51,306 nucleotides of DNA. Source: Deltaproteobacteria bacterium 13_1_40CM_4_68_19. Its GTDB lineage: Bacteria; Myxococcota; Myxococcia; Myxococcales; 40CM-4-68-19. This document shows, piece by piece, positions 27,459 through 36,449 of the stretch (position 1 is the stretch's first letter; the number at the start of each line of letters is the position of its first letter). The stretch spans positions 1 through 51,306 of the forward strand of contig MNFJ01000040.1 of assembly GCA_001918155.1 (NCBI GenBank). The letters run 5' to 3'. Position numbers and translations under genes: made by a program. The notes beneath the pieces were generated by a model. That model was not told where the DNA came from. It did no database searches and saw only the letters and a list, made by a program, of their open reading frames with translations.

Positions 27459-29152
27459 GGCTCTTCCTTCGCCGCGATCGCGGGCTTGGTCAGGGGTCCT
27501 CCGCCATGCTCGGGAAGCTGGCGCACGCCTTCGCCCCCGGCGAGCGCCACCTCCGTCATCACCATGGGCGGGTGATGCATCAGCGTGATCTCCGCCGAGC
27601 GGCCCTGCCGGCCGCGCGCCATGTCGATCGCTTCCGCGAGGGTGTCCGCGCGCTCCCAGCCCATCAGCTCGGGAACGTGGGTGTTCTCCGTCCCGACGGC
27701 GATGATCTGGCCGAGGTGCTGGCGGCCGTTCTCGCCCCAGTACCACATGTAGAACGGGTGGGCCCCGTGGTACGCGTTGCCCTTGCGGTAGAGGTGCACG
27801 TATGAGGGGTTCTGGGCGAATTCCCGCTCGTACTTCATGTGCAGCGTCATCGCGTCCGTCGTCTCCGGCAGGAGGCGATGGAAGAACTCGATGTAGCTCG
27901 GGTGCTGGACGGGGTCGAACTCGTCCATGCATGGGTGGGTGACGATCAGCGTCCCGCCCTTCTTCACCAGCGGGATCCCGCGGTTCATGTTGAAGAAGTA
28001 CCCGCAGGCCATCACCTGCACGAGCAGGGGGTTCAGGATCGAGTTGACGTTGTACGGGCTGATGTAGGGAATGCCTGCGATGAGGATGTCCGCCTGGCCG
28101 CGCACCTTGACGAAGAGCTGCCGCCGGATCGCCTGCAGGATCTTTTCGTGCGCGAGCTCGGTGCGGCCCGCCGCGCATGCCATCAGACCGTAAGCAGCCG
28201 GCACCCTGTGGAAGATGTTCTGCCGCAGCGCCCGGGGTGCCCTCTGCAGCGTCCAGCGCAGTCCGGCCAGGGCAGCCCGGTCGAGGTCGCTGAAGTCCTC
28301 CTCGCGCTTGCCGAGGAACGCCATCGGCCCGTCGAACATCTTGTTGTTCAGCGCCGTCTCGATGTGGAAGACGTTCAGGTGCTGGTCGATCAGGCGTCCG
28401 ATGCGATCGACGGAGCTGTGCAGCTCGGAGTGCTTCGGCTCCATGTAGCTCTTGGAGCCGCGGATCGCCTGGGGCGTGTGATGCGCGCGCAGCCCCAGAT
28501 AATCCGTCAGCCCGGTACCGACCGATTTGTGGCCCCCGTCCATCGGGACGAAGTTGACGTTCAGGTAGATGAGCAGGTCCGCCTCGGCGGCGCGGCGCGA
28601 GATGCGGACCTTCTCGCCCGCCTCCGTGGTCCCGACCTCGACGATGGCGCCCGGCTCCTCCGCGTCGTGATTCGTGTAGCGATCGGGATAGTACGCAGCG
28701 AAGATCCTCGAGCCGACCATTCGTCGCATCTCCGCTTCGGTCATGCGGCGGTGCAGAGCGTTGGCGATGAGCAAGTGCACGTCGTCGACGCCGGAGTCGG
28801 CGAGCAGCTGCAGCACGATCTCGAGCATGAACTGCCGCACGTCGGGCGTGCGCATCGGCGGCAGCGGCAGCGAGATGTCGTCGATGGCGATGACCACCTT
28901 CATTCCGGGGCGCAACTGCGCGTGCAAGGGGTCGCAGCCTTCGGGATGATTGATCGCCCAGCGGATCGCGGCGCGCCAGTTGGCCAGCTCCTCGACCGGG
29001 GGGTTGGGGAAGACGACCCGCGTTCCCACCGGGACCTCCTCGAGGAGGACCTCCGTGTCCGAGAAGAGCATGCGCGGCGGGGAGCGCTTCTCCTGGATGA
29101 CGACTTGCGATTCCTCGTCGTAGCTCTGGCGGAGCCGGTCCAGCGAGCGCAT
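27455..29152 (-). CDS. LarA/DUF2088-family protein (nickel-dependent racemase-like)
   Basis: VVIAIDDISLPLPPM, LLIANALHRRMTEAEM, VPMDGGHKSVGTGLTDYLGLRAHH resemble LarA substrate/cofactor motifs; stop overlaps the downstream TTG start. Confidence 0.8.
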   Translation of the reverse strand: MRSLDRLRQSYDEESQVVIQEKRSPPRMLFSDTEVLLEEVPVGTRVVFPNPPVEELANWRAAIRWAINHPEGCDPLHAQLRPGMKVVIAIDDISLPLPPMRTPDVRQFMLEIVLQLLADSGVDDVHLLIANALHRRMTEAEMRRMVGSRIFAAYYPDRYTNHDAEEPGAIVEVGTTEAGEKVRISRRAAEADLLIYLNVNFVPMDGGHKSVGTGLTDYLGLRAHHTPQAIRGSKSYMEPKHSELHSSVDRIGRLIDQHLNVFHIETALNNKMFDGPMAFLGKREEDFSDLDRAALAGLRWTLQRAPRALRQNIFHRVPAAYGLMACAAGRTELAHEKILQAIRRQLFVKVRGQADILIAGIPYISPYNVNSILNPLLVQVMACGYFFNMNRGIPLVKKGGTLIVTHPCMDEFDPVQHPSYIEFFHRLLPETTDAMTLHMKYEREFAQNPSYVHLYRKGNAYHGAHPFYMWYWGENGRQHLGQIIAVGTENTHVPELMGWERADTLAEAIDMARGRQGRSAEITLMHHPPMVMTEVALAGGEGVRQLPEHGGGPLTKPAIAAKEEP

Positions 29153-29352
29153 GGGACGGCGGTTTTACCTGAAAGTCACACTTCCTTGCACGGCGGCGCC
29201 CTCAGGCGAGCCTCTTGCCCGACCCCAAGGCGGCGAGCCCGACCAGGGCCGCCAGGATGCCTGCCATCCGGGCGAGCTTCCCGCCATCCCGGCAAGTGCG
29301 CTTCCTTTCAGGGCGATCTCGTCGCACCCGCGGACGCTCGCTGGCAAGCCAG

Positions 29353-31106
29353 TCAGGGGCGGACGGCCCGGAGCGTCCCGGCGGTGCCGTCGACCACGTA
29401 GACGTTTCCGTCCTTGGAGTTCCAGAGCCCGAGCGGCACTTCGAACGCCGCGGCGGATCCGGACCCGTCGTCCGTTCCGCTCCGGCCGTTGCCGGCCCAG
29501 GTCTTGACGGTGGTGCTGCCCGCGGTTGCCCCCGGCGAAACCCACCGCAGTCGCTGGTTCCCGGGATCCGAGACGATCAGTGCGCCATTGAGCCAGAGCA
29601 GTCCCATCTGCGGCAGCAGTCGCGCGCCAGTCCCGGGGCCGTCGGCGAAGCCGAGTCCGCCCGCCACCAGCGTGGTCACGGTGCGGGAAGCATCCGTGCC
29701 GATCATCTTGACCGTCCCGGACGGGCTGGCGACGAAGAAGATCCGTCCGTCGGGCGCTGGAAGGACGCAGCGGTGAGGCCTGGGCCGTCTCTTTCATCGG
29801 GGCCGTGCGAGACGGCGAGCGTAGTCACCGCCCGCGTCTGCACATCGAGCACACGGATGGCCGCGCTGGAGGAATCCGCGATCACGACGTGCGTGCTGTC
29901 GAGCCAGGCCATCCCCATCGGCAACCCGAAGCGGGCGGCGGCGCCGATGCCGTCGGCGTATCCCTCCACCATGAAGGCGCCCGCGACGGTGGTCACCGTG
30001 CGCCTTGCGTCGTTTCCAATCTTCCGGATGACGCAATTGTGCGTGTCGGCCACGTAGATGTTGCCGGCCGCGTCGGGGAGGACGGCCGTGGGGGCGAAGA
30101 AGCGCGCCGACAGGCCAGGCACGTTGTCGAACCGCGAGCTTCCGTTCGGGTGTCCGTCGCCTGCGTATGGCCAGACCGTTCCCGCTCCGTTCGTCTGCCA
30201 GATCCGGTGCCCGCGGGCATCCGCGATCACGAACGTGCCGTCCGGCAGTTGCGCGACGCCGGTGGGCCCGGACATGCCGCCGGCCACCGTGCGAACCGAA
30301 CTCGCCCACATTCCGCTCGGCGGGTCGGATGGGCCCCCGCTGACGGACGAAAGCGCCGCCGGAACGGGGAGGTCGAGTCCGAGCTTCAGCAGATTGGCGG
30401 TCATCCGCTCGACCCGCGCATCGCGCAGCGGGCCGTCGACGCCCCGCGCCCAGAAGATGCTGCCCGCGCGGAAGACCAGCGCGCCGCTCGGGGCCGTGTA
30501 CACCGTGCCTTCCGAGGTCCCGGGTTTACCCTCCGCGTCGAGCACCACCAGGGGAATCAGCGCCGCGAACGCGTCATCGCGCACGATGCGGACGACGTAC
30601 AGCCCGCTGACGGCGTCCGGTGGCAGGCTCACCGTGAACGACGGCATCCAGGAACAGCGGACCAGCCCGGTTGCGGCGTCGGGCGGGCAGGCCGGTTGCG
30701 CCCCGACGAAGACGGGCCGCGACGAGCTCAGGATCCGGCGCGCGCCCGCTCCGCCATACCAACCGAGCCTGAAGAGGGCCCAGCTCGCGCTCGCGCCGGT
30801 GCGGTCCGATCGGACCATGAGCTGGATCGTATCGCCCGCGTTCGCGCTCACCCGATCGGCGTAGGCTTCGAGCTGCCCGCGGTTCGACCGGTTGAAGCCG
30901 CGGTCCCAGGCAGGATCCCCGGACCGCTGGTTCTCGGCCGGGATTGGATTGTTATAGCCGGAGCGAGACGGAGGCCAGCGAGTCGGGGGGACTGTGCCGG
31001 GTCCTCCGTCACCCCCATCCGGCCGGACGTCGAGGACGGACCCCATCCACGACTGTCGACAGGCGAACGACAACGACACTGCGACCAGGACCCCCCAGCA
31101 GCGCAT
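29353..31106 (-). pseudogene. Frameshifted NHL-repeat lipoprotein with DMFase-like N-terminal domain (ORFs 29703..31106 and 29353..29706)
   Basis: NHL repeats (GPTGVAQLPDGTFVIADARGHRIW, FAPTAVLPDAAGNIYVADTHNCVIRKI) continue across a -1 frame break near 29750; restoring one base in the CCCG run gives FQRPDGRIFFVASPSGTVKMIGTDASRTVTTL. Confidence 0.75.
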
Positions 31107-31193
31107 GCAAGCAAGCTGGGTAACGGGGCGAGCGGGGGCAAGGGGACAAACGGTGGAGGTCGCGCGTCTCCGTCTGGGGCAGACAGCGGATGG

Positions 31194-31907
31194 TTACCGC
31201 GGCAAGTGTCTACGGCCAGTCAGTGTGAGATCGAGGATGGGCCATTCGTACGCGCGGGCGTGCGAGCGCAGCCTGCGATCGGGGTTCACCACGGTGGGCC
31301 TGCCCACGACGGTCAGCATCGGGTAGTCGGACAGCGAGTCGCTGTACGCGTGCGAGAGATCGAGCCGCAGGCCATGGCGCACGCAATACTCGCGGACCCG
31401 GTTCGCCTTGTTCGCGCCTTCCACGATGGGCGGGATCACCTTGCCGGTAGCGAATCCCTCTACGAACTGCAGCGAGTTGGCGATCAGATCATCGGCGCCG
31501 AGGTAGTCGACGAGCGGCCGCATCGTGATGTCGATGGCACCGGTGCAGAGGACGATCTTGCATCCTGCTTTGCGGCACTCGGCGATGATGTCCAGCGCTC
31601 CCGGGTAGACCGCGGGCTTGAGCACTTTGTCGCAGAGGTCCTGCGACAGCTCGATCAGCCGGTCCTCGGACAGTCCGCGGTAGGCGCGGTAGAACAACTC
31701 GTTGAAGACCTTGCGATTCACCCGCTCGGCGATGGCGTAGATCGGCGCCAGCGCCAGCCCCCGGATCAAGCGCTGCGCGGTGCCGAAGATGGTGCCCCGG
31801 TGGAAGACGTAATACGCGTACGCGTCCACGACGTTGGTCGAGACCAGCGTGCCGTCGACGTCGAAGAAGGCCCCCCGGTCGAAGCGCCGTGGGGCGCTCT
31901 CAGTCAC
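31194..31907 (-). CDS. HAD-superfamily phosphatase, subfamily IB (SerB-like)
   Basis: GAFFDVDGTLVSTN, IVLCTGAIDITMRPLVDYLGAD, HAYSDSLSDYPML. Confidence 0.92.
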   Translation of the reverse strand: MTESAPRRFDRGAFFDVDGTLVSTNVVDAYAYYVFHRGTIFGTAQRLIRGLALAPIYAIAERVNRKVFNELFYRAYRGLSEDRLIELSQDLCDKVLKPAVYPGALDIIAECRKAGCKIVLCTGAIDITMRPLVDYLGADDLIANSLQFVEGFATGKVIPPIVEGANKANRVREYCVRHGLRLDLSHAYSDSLSDYPMLTVVGRPTVVNPDRRLRSHARAYEWPILDLTLTGRRHLPR

Positions 31908-32604
31908 GGCGGCGGCCCATGAACCTGAGCAGGAAGAGGAACAGGTTCACGAAGTCGAGATAGAGCGCGAGCGCGCCGATCAGCGCGTGGCGCTCCTCGC
32001 CCTGCTCGCCGAGCGCGCGCAGCTTCTGCGTGTCGTACGCGGTGAGCCCGGCGAAGATCACGACGCCCGCGCAGGACATCACGAACTCCAGCCCGTTGCT
32101 GCGGAGGAAGAGGTTCACCAGGCTGGCGAGGATGATCCCGATCAGCCCGATGAAGAGGAAGCTGCGCCACCCGTCGAGGTTCCGCTTCGTCACCGTTCCG
32201 TAGACCGACAGGCCGAAAAACGCGCCGCCGGTGATGAACAGCGTCGAGGCGATGGACGTCGCGGTATACGCGAGGAGGTAGACGGAGAAGGTGACGCCGG
32301 ACAATGCGCAGTAGGCGAGGAACATCCCTACCGCGGCGCCGAGCGAGGCGCGCTGGACGACGGAGGCGAAGATCCAGACCAGCGCCAGCTCGGCGATGCC
32401 GACGCCCCAGAACAGGCCGGTCACGCCGACGAGCCGCCCATCCTCGATGCGATAGAAGGCGGAGAGGAGGCCAGGCGTGTTGGTCACCGCCCAGGCGACG
32501 ATTCCGGTCAGGGCCAGACCGAACGCCATCCAGCGGTACACCGACGCCATGAACTCCGCGGTGCGGGTCCGGCCGATGGGTGCTGCGGTAGTCCAACCGT
32601 CCAT
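31900..32604 (-). CDS. Bax inhibitor-1/YccA family membrane protein
   Basis: Seven hydrophobic segments, TFSVYLLAYT, AGLTAYDTQKLR, ALALYLDFVNLFLFLLRFMG; SD gaggagg upstream. Confidence 0.93.
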   Translation of the reverse strand: MDGWTTAAPIGRTRTAEFMASVYRWMAFGLALTGIVAWAVTNTPGLLSAFYRIEDGRLVGVTGLFWGVGIAELALVWIFASVVQRASLGAAVGMFLAYCALSGVTFSVYLLAYTATSIASTLFITGGAFFGLSVYGTVTKRNLDGWRSFLFIGLIGIILASLVNLFLRSNGLEFVMSCAGVVIFAGLTAYDTQKLRALGEQGEERHALIGALALYLDFVNLFLFLLRFMGRRRD

Positions 32605-32640
32605 TGCGCGTCCTCCTCGTGCGGCGTGAAATCGTAACGG

Positions 32641-33672
32641 TCAGCGCGCCGTTGCGCCACCGCCCAGCTCCTCCCAGAGGGCGACGATCCCGGCGCAGCG
32701 CGCGGTCAGGATCGCCGCCAGCGCGGCAAAACCGGTGAGCGAGACGGCGCTGGCGAACCAGAGCCGCGAGAACGCATCGAGCCCAAGGTCGCATTCGCGC
32801 GAGAGCCGGCGGAACGCAGGCTCCGCGGCCGGCGCGTCCGGACAGAGCTCTTCGACCCACTGCGAGGGCACGCCGCGACGGAGCGATGCCCAGCGCACCG
32901 GTTGCCAGGTGCCGACCGCGCCGAGCAGCGCCTCGGCGTCCTGCGCCAGGCTTCCGGCAGCGGCCTCGTCGCGGAACCGGCGGAGCGCGGGCGCGACCCG
33001 CAGCGCTTGCGAGAGGCCTGCATAGAAGGTGCGGAAGGCGGGCTCCGCCGCGGCGGCGGGATTTTCCGCCAGCAGGCGCGCGAGCCATTCTTCGTGCGCG
33101 AGGGAAAACGCCTCACCGCGCGCGTCCATCTCGCGGAGCAGGTCCTCGGTGCGGGCAGCCGGCAGCGCTCCGGCAGCCGGATCTTCGGGAAGGAGCACGA
33201 GTGGAGCCGCCGCGGCGAGCCCCACCAGCCGCAAGAGCGAAGCATGAGCCGCGACCACCGCTGCCGCGCCCCGGGCCTGGGCCGACTCCCGGCCGAAGGC
33301 GACGAGCCGTTCTGCCTCCGCGTGCGCCCGACGCTTCAGCTCGCCTCGCTGCTGCGTGCGCTCCGGGCGCGCGCCGATGCCGTCCAGCACTGATGGACCC
33401 GGCGGAAGGGGAGGACGAGGGGCGAGCCCGCGCGCGAGCACCACGTCCCAGCCCGGCGCGCCGTCCCATGCATAGACGTCGCTGTCCTGCGCCAGCAGCT
33501 CCAGCTCGGCGAGGGCGCCGTCGGCAGGCTCGTGCCGCGTGAGCGGTAGCGCGGCGGAGACGGCGTCCAGGATCAGATCGGCGACTTTGAGCGACGTCGC
33601 GTCCCGCTCGGCGAACTCGGGGCGGAACGCGCCGAGGAGGGCGCGGGCGAAGATCTCCTCCTCCGCGCTCAT
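32641..33672 (-). CDS. Hypothetical protein (Ala/Arg-rich)
   Basis: 3' part of ORF 32641..35859; ATG at 33672 overlapping the upstream VIT-family stop (ATGA). Confidence 0.6.
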   Translation of the reverse strand: MSAEEEIFARALLGAFRPEFAERDATSLKVADLILDAVSAALPLTRHEPADGALAELELLAQDSDVYAWDGAPGWDVVLARGLAPRPPLPPGPSVLDGIGARPERTQQRGELKRRAHAEAERLVAFGRESAQARGAAAVVAAHASLLRLVGLAAAAPLVLLPEDPAAGALPAARTEDLLREMDARGEAFSLAHEEWLARLLAENPAAAAEPAFRTFYAGLSQALRVAPALRRFRDEAAAGSLAQDAEALLGAVGTWQPVRWASLRRGVPSQWVEELCPDAPAAEPAFRRLSRECDLGLDAFSRLWFASAVSLTGFAALAAILTARCAGIVALWEELGGGATAR

Positions 33673-34403
33673 CCCGCGATCAGCCTTCCGGCCAGGAACG
33701 TGGCCGCCGCGGCGATCGCTCCCACCAACACGGTCTCCAGGCCGCTGCGGAGCCAGGAGCGGCCGGTCATCCGCGTCTTCGCCGCGCCGGCCGCGAACAG
33801 GGCCGCGAGCGTGCAGCCGACGGAGAGGGCGAACGCGGTGGGCACCGCGACAGGAAGAGCGTAGGGAATGACCGGGAACGCCGCTCCCAGCGCGTAGGCA
33901 GCCGCGACCACCAGCCCGGAGCGGAGCGGCGCTCCGGTCGGCGCCGCGCTCAAGCCGAGCTCTTCGGTCATCATGGTGTCCACCCAGAACACCGGGTCCG
34001 CGGTCACGTGTTGCACCATCTGATCGAGGGCCTGCCCGCGGAACCCCTTGCGGGCGAAGATGGTGCGGACCTCCTTGCGCTCCTCGTCGGGGAACTCGCG
34101 AACCTCGCGCTCTTCCCGTTCCCGCTCGCTGAGGATGAACTCCTGCTCGCTCTTCACCGCGAGAAAGGCGCCCAGGCCCATCGCGATGGTGCCTCCGATC
34201 AGCTCCGCCAGGCCGGCGAGGAGGACGATGCGGGTGGAGAAGGTGGCGCCGTGGACGCCGGAGACGACCGCGAACGCGGCCACCATCCCGTCGTTCGCGC
34301 CGAACACCAAGTCGCGCAGCGAACGTCCGCCCGGGATGTGGGCCGCCTCCGTGTGGGTGGCACCGTCCTCGCGTGTACGGATGAAGTGCTTGGGCAGCCG
34401 CAT
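33669..34403 (-). CDS. VIT1/CCC1-family iron/manganese transporter
   Basis: LRDLVFGANDGMVAAFAVVSGVHGA, EREREEREVREFPDEERKEVRTIF cytosolic acidic helix. Confidence 0.92.
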   Translation of the reverse strand: MRLPKHFIRTREDGATHTEAAHIPGGRSLRDLVFGANDGMVAAFAVVSGVHGATFSTRIVLLAGLAELIGGTIAMGLGAFLAVKSEQEFILSEREREEREVREFPDEERKEVRTIFARKGFRGQALDQMVQHVTADPVFWVDTMMTEELGLSAAPTGAPLRSGLVVAAAYALGAAFPVIPYALPVAVPTAFALSVGCTLAALFAAGAAKTRMTGRSWLRSGLETVLVGAIAAAATFLAGRLIAG

Positions 34404-34439
34404 GTGTGCAGCGCGACGACTTGCCACGGTTCGAGGGGA

Positions 34440-34468
34440 GTGACAACTGGCTGCTCGCCCAGTATCCT
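34440..34468 (+). promoter_or_regulatory. Sigma70-like promoter GTGACA-N17-TATCCT
   Basis: Read from the sequence between VIT and FTR1; 17-bp spacer; predicted TSS about 34475, at the FTR1 ATG. Confidence 0.5.
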
Positions 34469-34476
34469 AGCGGCAG

Positions 34477-36411
34477 ATGTTGAGAATGATTCTCAGTCTC
34501 ACTCTCGCCGCGGCTGCGGCGCGCGCGCAGCCGGGCGACACGCAACCGCTGCGCCGCGTGGTCGCGCTGCTCGACTACGTCCGCGGCGACTACGCGCGGG
34601 CCGTGGGCGAGCACGGGGAAGTGCTTTCGCAGGCGGAACATTCCGAACAGATCGGATTCGTCGAAGACGCGGCCCGCGAGCTTCGCGCAGATGTGAACGG
34701 CAGCGGCGAGGACCTTGCGAAGCGGCTCGACGCCCTCCGGCAGAGGGTGGCGGAGCGCGCACCGCCGGCGGAGGTGGCGCAGAGTGCGCAGGCGGTGCGC
34801 GACGAGATCGTGCAGCGTTTCAACGTGGTCCTGTTGCCCCTGCGGGCTCCCGATGTCCGCCGCGGCGCGCAGGTCTACGCGCAAGCGTGCGCGGCTTGCC
34901 ACGGGATCGACGGGCATCCCAACCCTGCCCTCGGGCTCGAGACCCGGCCCCCGGACTTCCACTCGGAGGCAGGGCCGCTGACCCCGCAGCGCATCTTCAG
35001 CGCGGCGACGTACGGCGTCCCCAAGACGGCGATGCCCGCGTTCGACTCCGGGCTGACCGACGAAGAGCGCTGGGACGTCGCCTTCTTCATCCTCTCGCTC
35101 GCGCACCCGGCTGGGTCGCCGCGGGGTCTCGAACTGGCGCGCGCCGCGCTGGTGCCCACCCGATACGCGGACCTGGCGGCCCTTTCGGACGACGACCTGC
35201 GCCGGCGGCTCGCAGCGGCGGGCCTCGCCGCGGGCGAGCAGGAGGAAGCGCTCGCGGCGCTGCGCGGCGGGCCCTTCGCCGAGGATGTCCGGCGAAACGC
35301 CCAGGGCCTCGCGCAAGCCCGGGCAGCCGTGCAGAGCGCCGTCCTGCTCGCCCGCAACGGCGACACGGCGGGCGCGCGCAGGGCGCTCATCTCCGCCTAT
35401 CTCGATCACTTCGAACCTCACGAGGCCGGCCTGCGCGTCCGCGAGGGCCCGATCGTCCAGGAGGTCGAGGCCGCGTTCCTGGCGCTGCGGGCCTCGATCG
35501 ACGGTCGCGACGCGCAGCTCGAAGCGCGGGCCGCGCGGCTCGACGGCCTGCTGGAGAAGGCGGACGCACGCTCCGCGGGCGGCGGGCTGGTCGCGTTCGT
35601 GGGGGCGCTGGCCATCGCGCTGCGGGAGGGAGTGGAAGCGGCGCTGTTGGTCGCGGCGATGCTCGCGCTCTTGCGCAAGGCCGGCCGCGAGCGCGACGCC
35701 GACGCGGTGCACGTCGGCTGGGTCTCGGCGTCGCTGGCCGGAGCAGCGACCTGGTGGGCGTCGGGGATGCTGCTCGTCCACCTCTCGGGCGCTAGCCGCG
35801 AGTTGGCGGAGGGCGTGTTCCAGCTGGTCACCGCCGCGCTGCTCCTGTACGCCAGCCACTGGCTCCTGGCAGCGCTCTCCGCGAAGCGGCTGGTTTCATT
35901 TGTCTCGACCCGGACGATGGCGGCGGGCAGCGCGGCGGTGATCCTCGGGCTGAGCTTCATGGTCGTTTACCGCGAGATGTTCGAGGCGGTGCTCTTCTTC
36001 CGCGGACTGCTCCTCGAGGTGCCCGGGACGGGAGCAGCCGTGGCGGCCGGCGCGGCGGCGGGACTTCTCGCGCTGGTCGGGCTGGTCGCCGCCTTCCAGC
36101 GGGTGGGCCGCAGATTGCGTCCGCGCCCGCTGCTGCTGTCTTGTGGGATCCTCCTCTGCGCGCTCGCCGTGCTGATGGTCGGTCACGGCGTGCGGTCGCT
36201 GCAGATCCTCGGCGCGGTCCCGCTCACGATCTGGGGCGCCTTCCAGGTGCCCGCGCTCGGCCTCTACGCGACGCGCGAAGGACTGTGCGCGCAGGCCCTG
36301 GTGTTGCTGGCGCTGGCCGGCTCGGCTCTCTGGACCGCCCTTCGCCGCGACCGCCACGACGGCGACGCCCCCGACCGCCACCCCTCGCCCGCGACCTCCA
36401 CCGCCCGGTAA
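34477..36411 (+). CDS. Cytochrome c - FTR1 iron permease fusion
   Basis: CAACHGIDGHPNP (CxxCH); GALAIALREGVEAALLVAAML and VVYREMFEAVLFF (RExxE motifs); C-terminal TM segments. Confidence 0.9.
   Translation: MLRMILSLTLAAAAARAQPGDTQPLRRVVALLDYVRGDYARAVGEHGEVLSQAEHSEQIGFVEDAARELRADVNGSGEDLAKRLDALRQRVAERAPPAEVAQSAQAVRDEIVQRFNVVLLPLRAPDVRRGAQVYAQACAACHGIDGHPNPALGLETRPPDFHSEAGPLTPQRIFSAATYGVPKTAMPAFDSGLTDEERWDVAFFILSLAHPAGSPRGLELARAALVPTRYADLAALSDDDLRRRLAAAGLAAGEQEEALAALRGGPFAEDVRRNAQGLAQARAAVQSAVLLARNGDTAGARRALISAYLDHFEPHEAGLRVREGPIVQEVEAAFLALRASIDGRDAQLEARAARLDGLLEKADARSAGGGLVAFVGALAIALREGVEAALLVAAMLALLRKAGRERDADAVHVGWVSASLAGAATWWASGMLLVHLSGASRELAEGVFQLVTAALLLYASHWLLAALSAKRLVSFVSTRTMAAGSAAVILGLSFMVVYREMFEAVLFFRGLLLEVPGTGAAVAAGAAAGLLALVGLVAAFQRVGRRLRPRPLLLSCGILLCALAVLMVGHGVRSLQILGAVPLTIWGAFQVPALGLYATREGLCAQALVLLALAGSALWTALRRDRHDGDAPDRHPSPATSTAR
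34481..34495. promoter_or_regulatory. Fur-box-like perfect 7-1-7 palindrome TGAGAAT-G-ATTCTCA
   Basis: Direct reading; matches the TGATAATnATTATCA-type Fur consensus at 13 of 14 informative positions per symmetric pair class (G/C replacing T/A once per arm). Confidence 0.7.
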
Positions 36412-36449
36412 CGGACGCTGCTCTTCCCGATCTGAAGCGTGGCTGGACC

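Noticed and set aside
23217-27575. 1,452-aa plus-strand ORF
   Set aside because: Antisense to the ElbD-like gene; composition (Arg/Glu/His-rich, no motifs) is typical of a shadow ORF in high-GC DNA.
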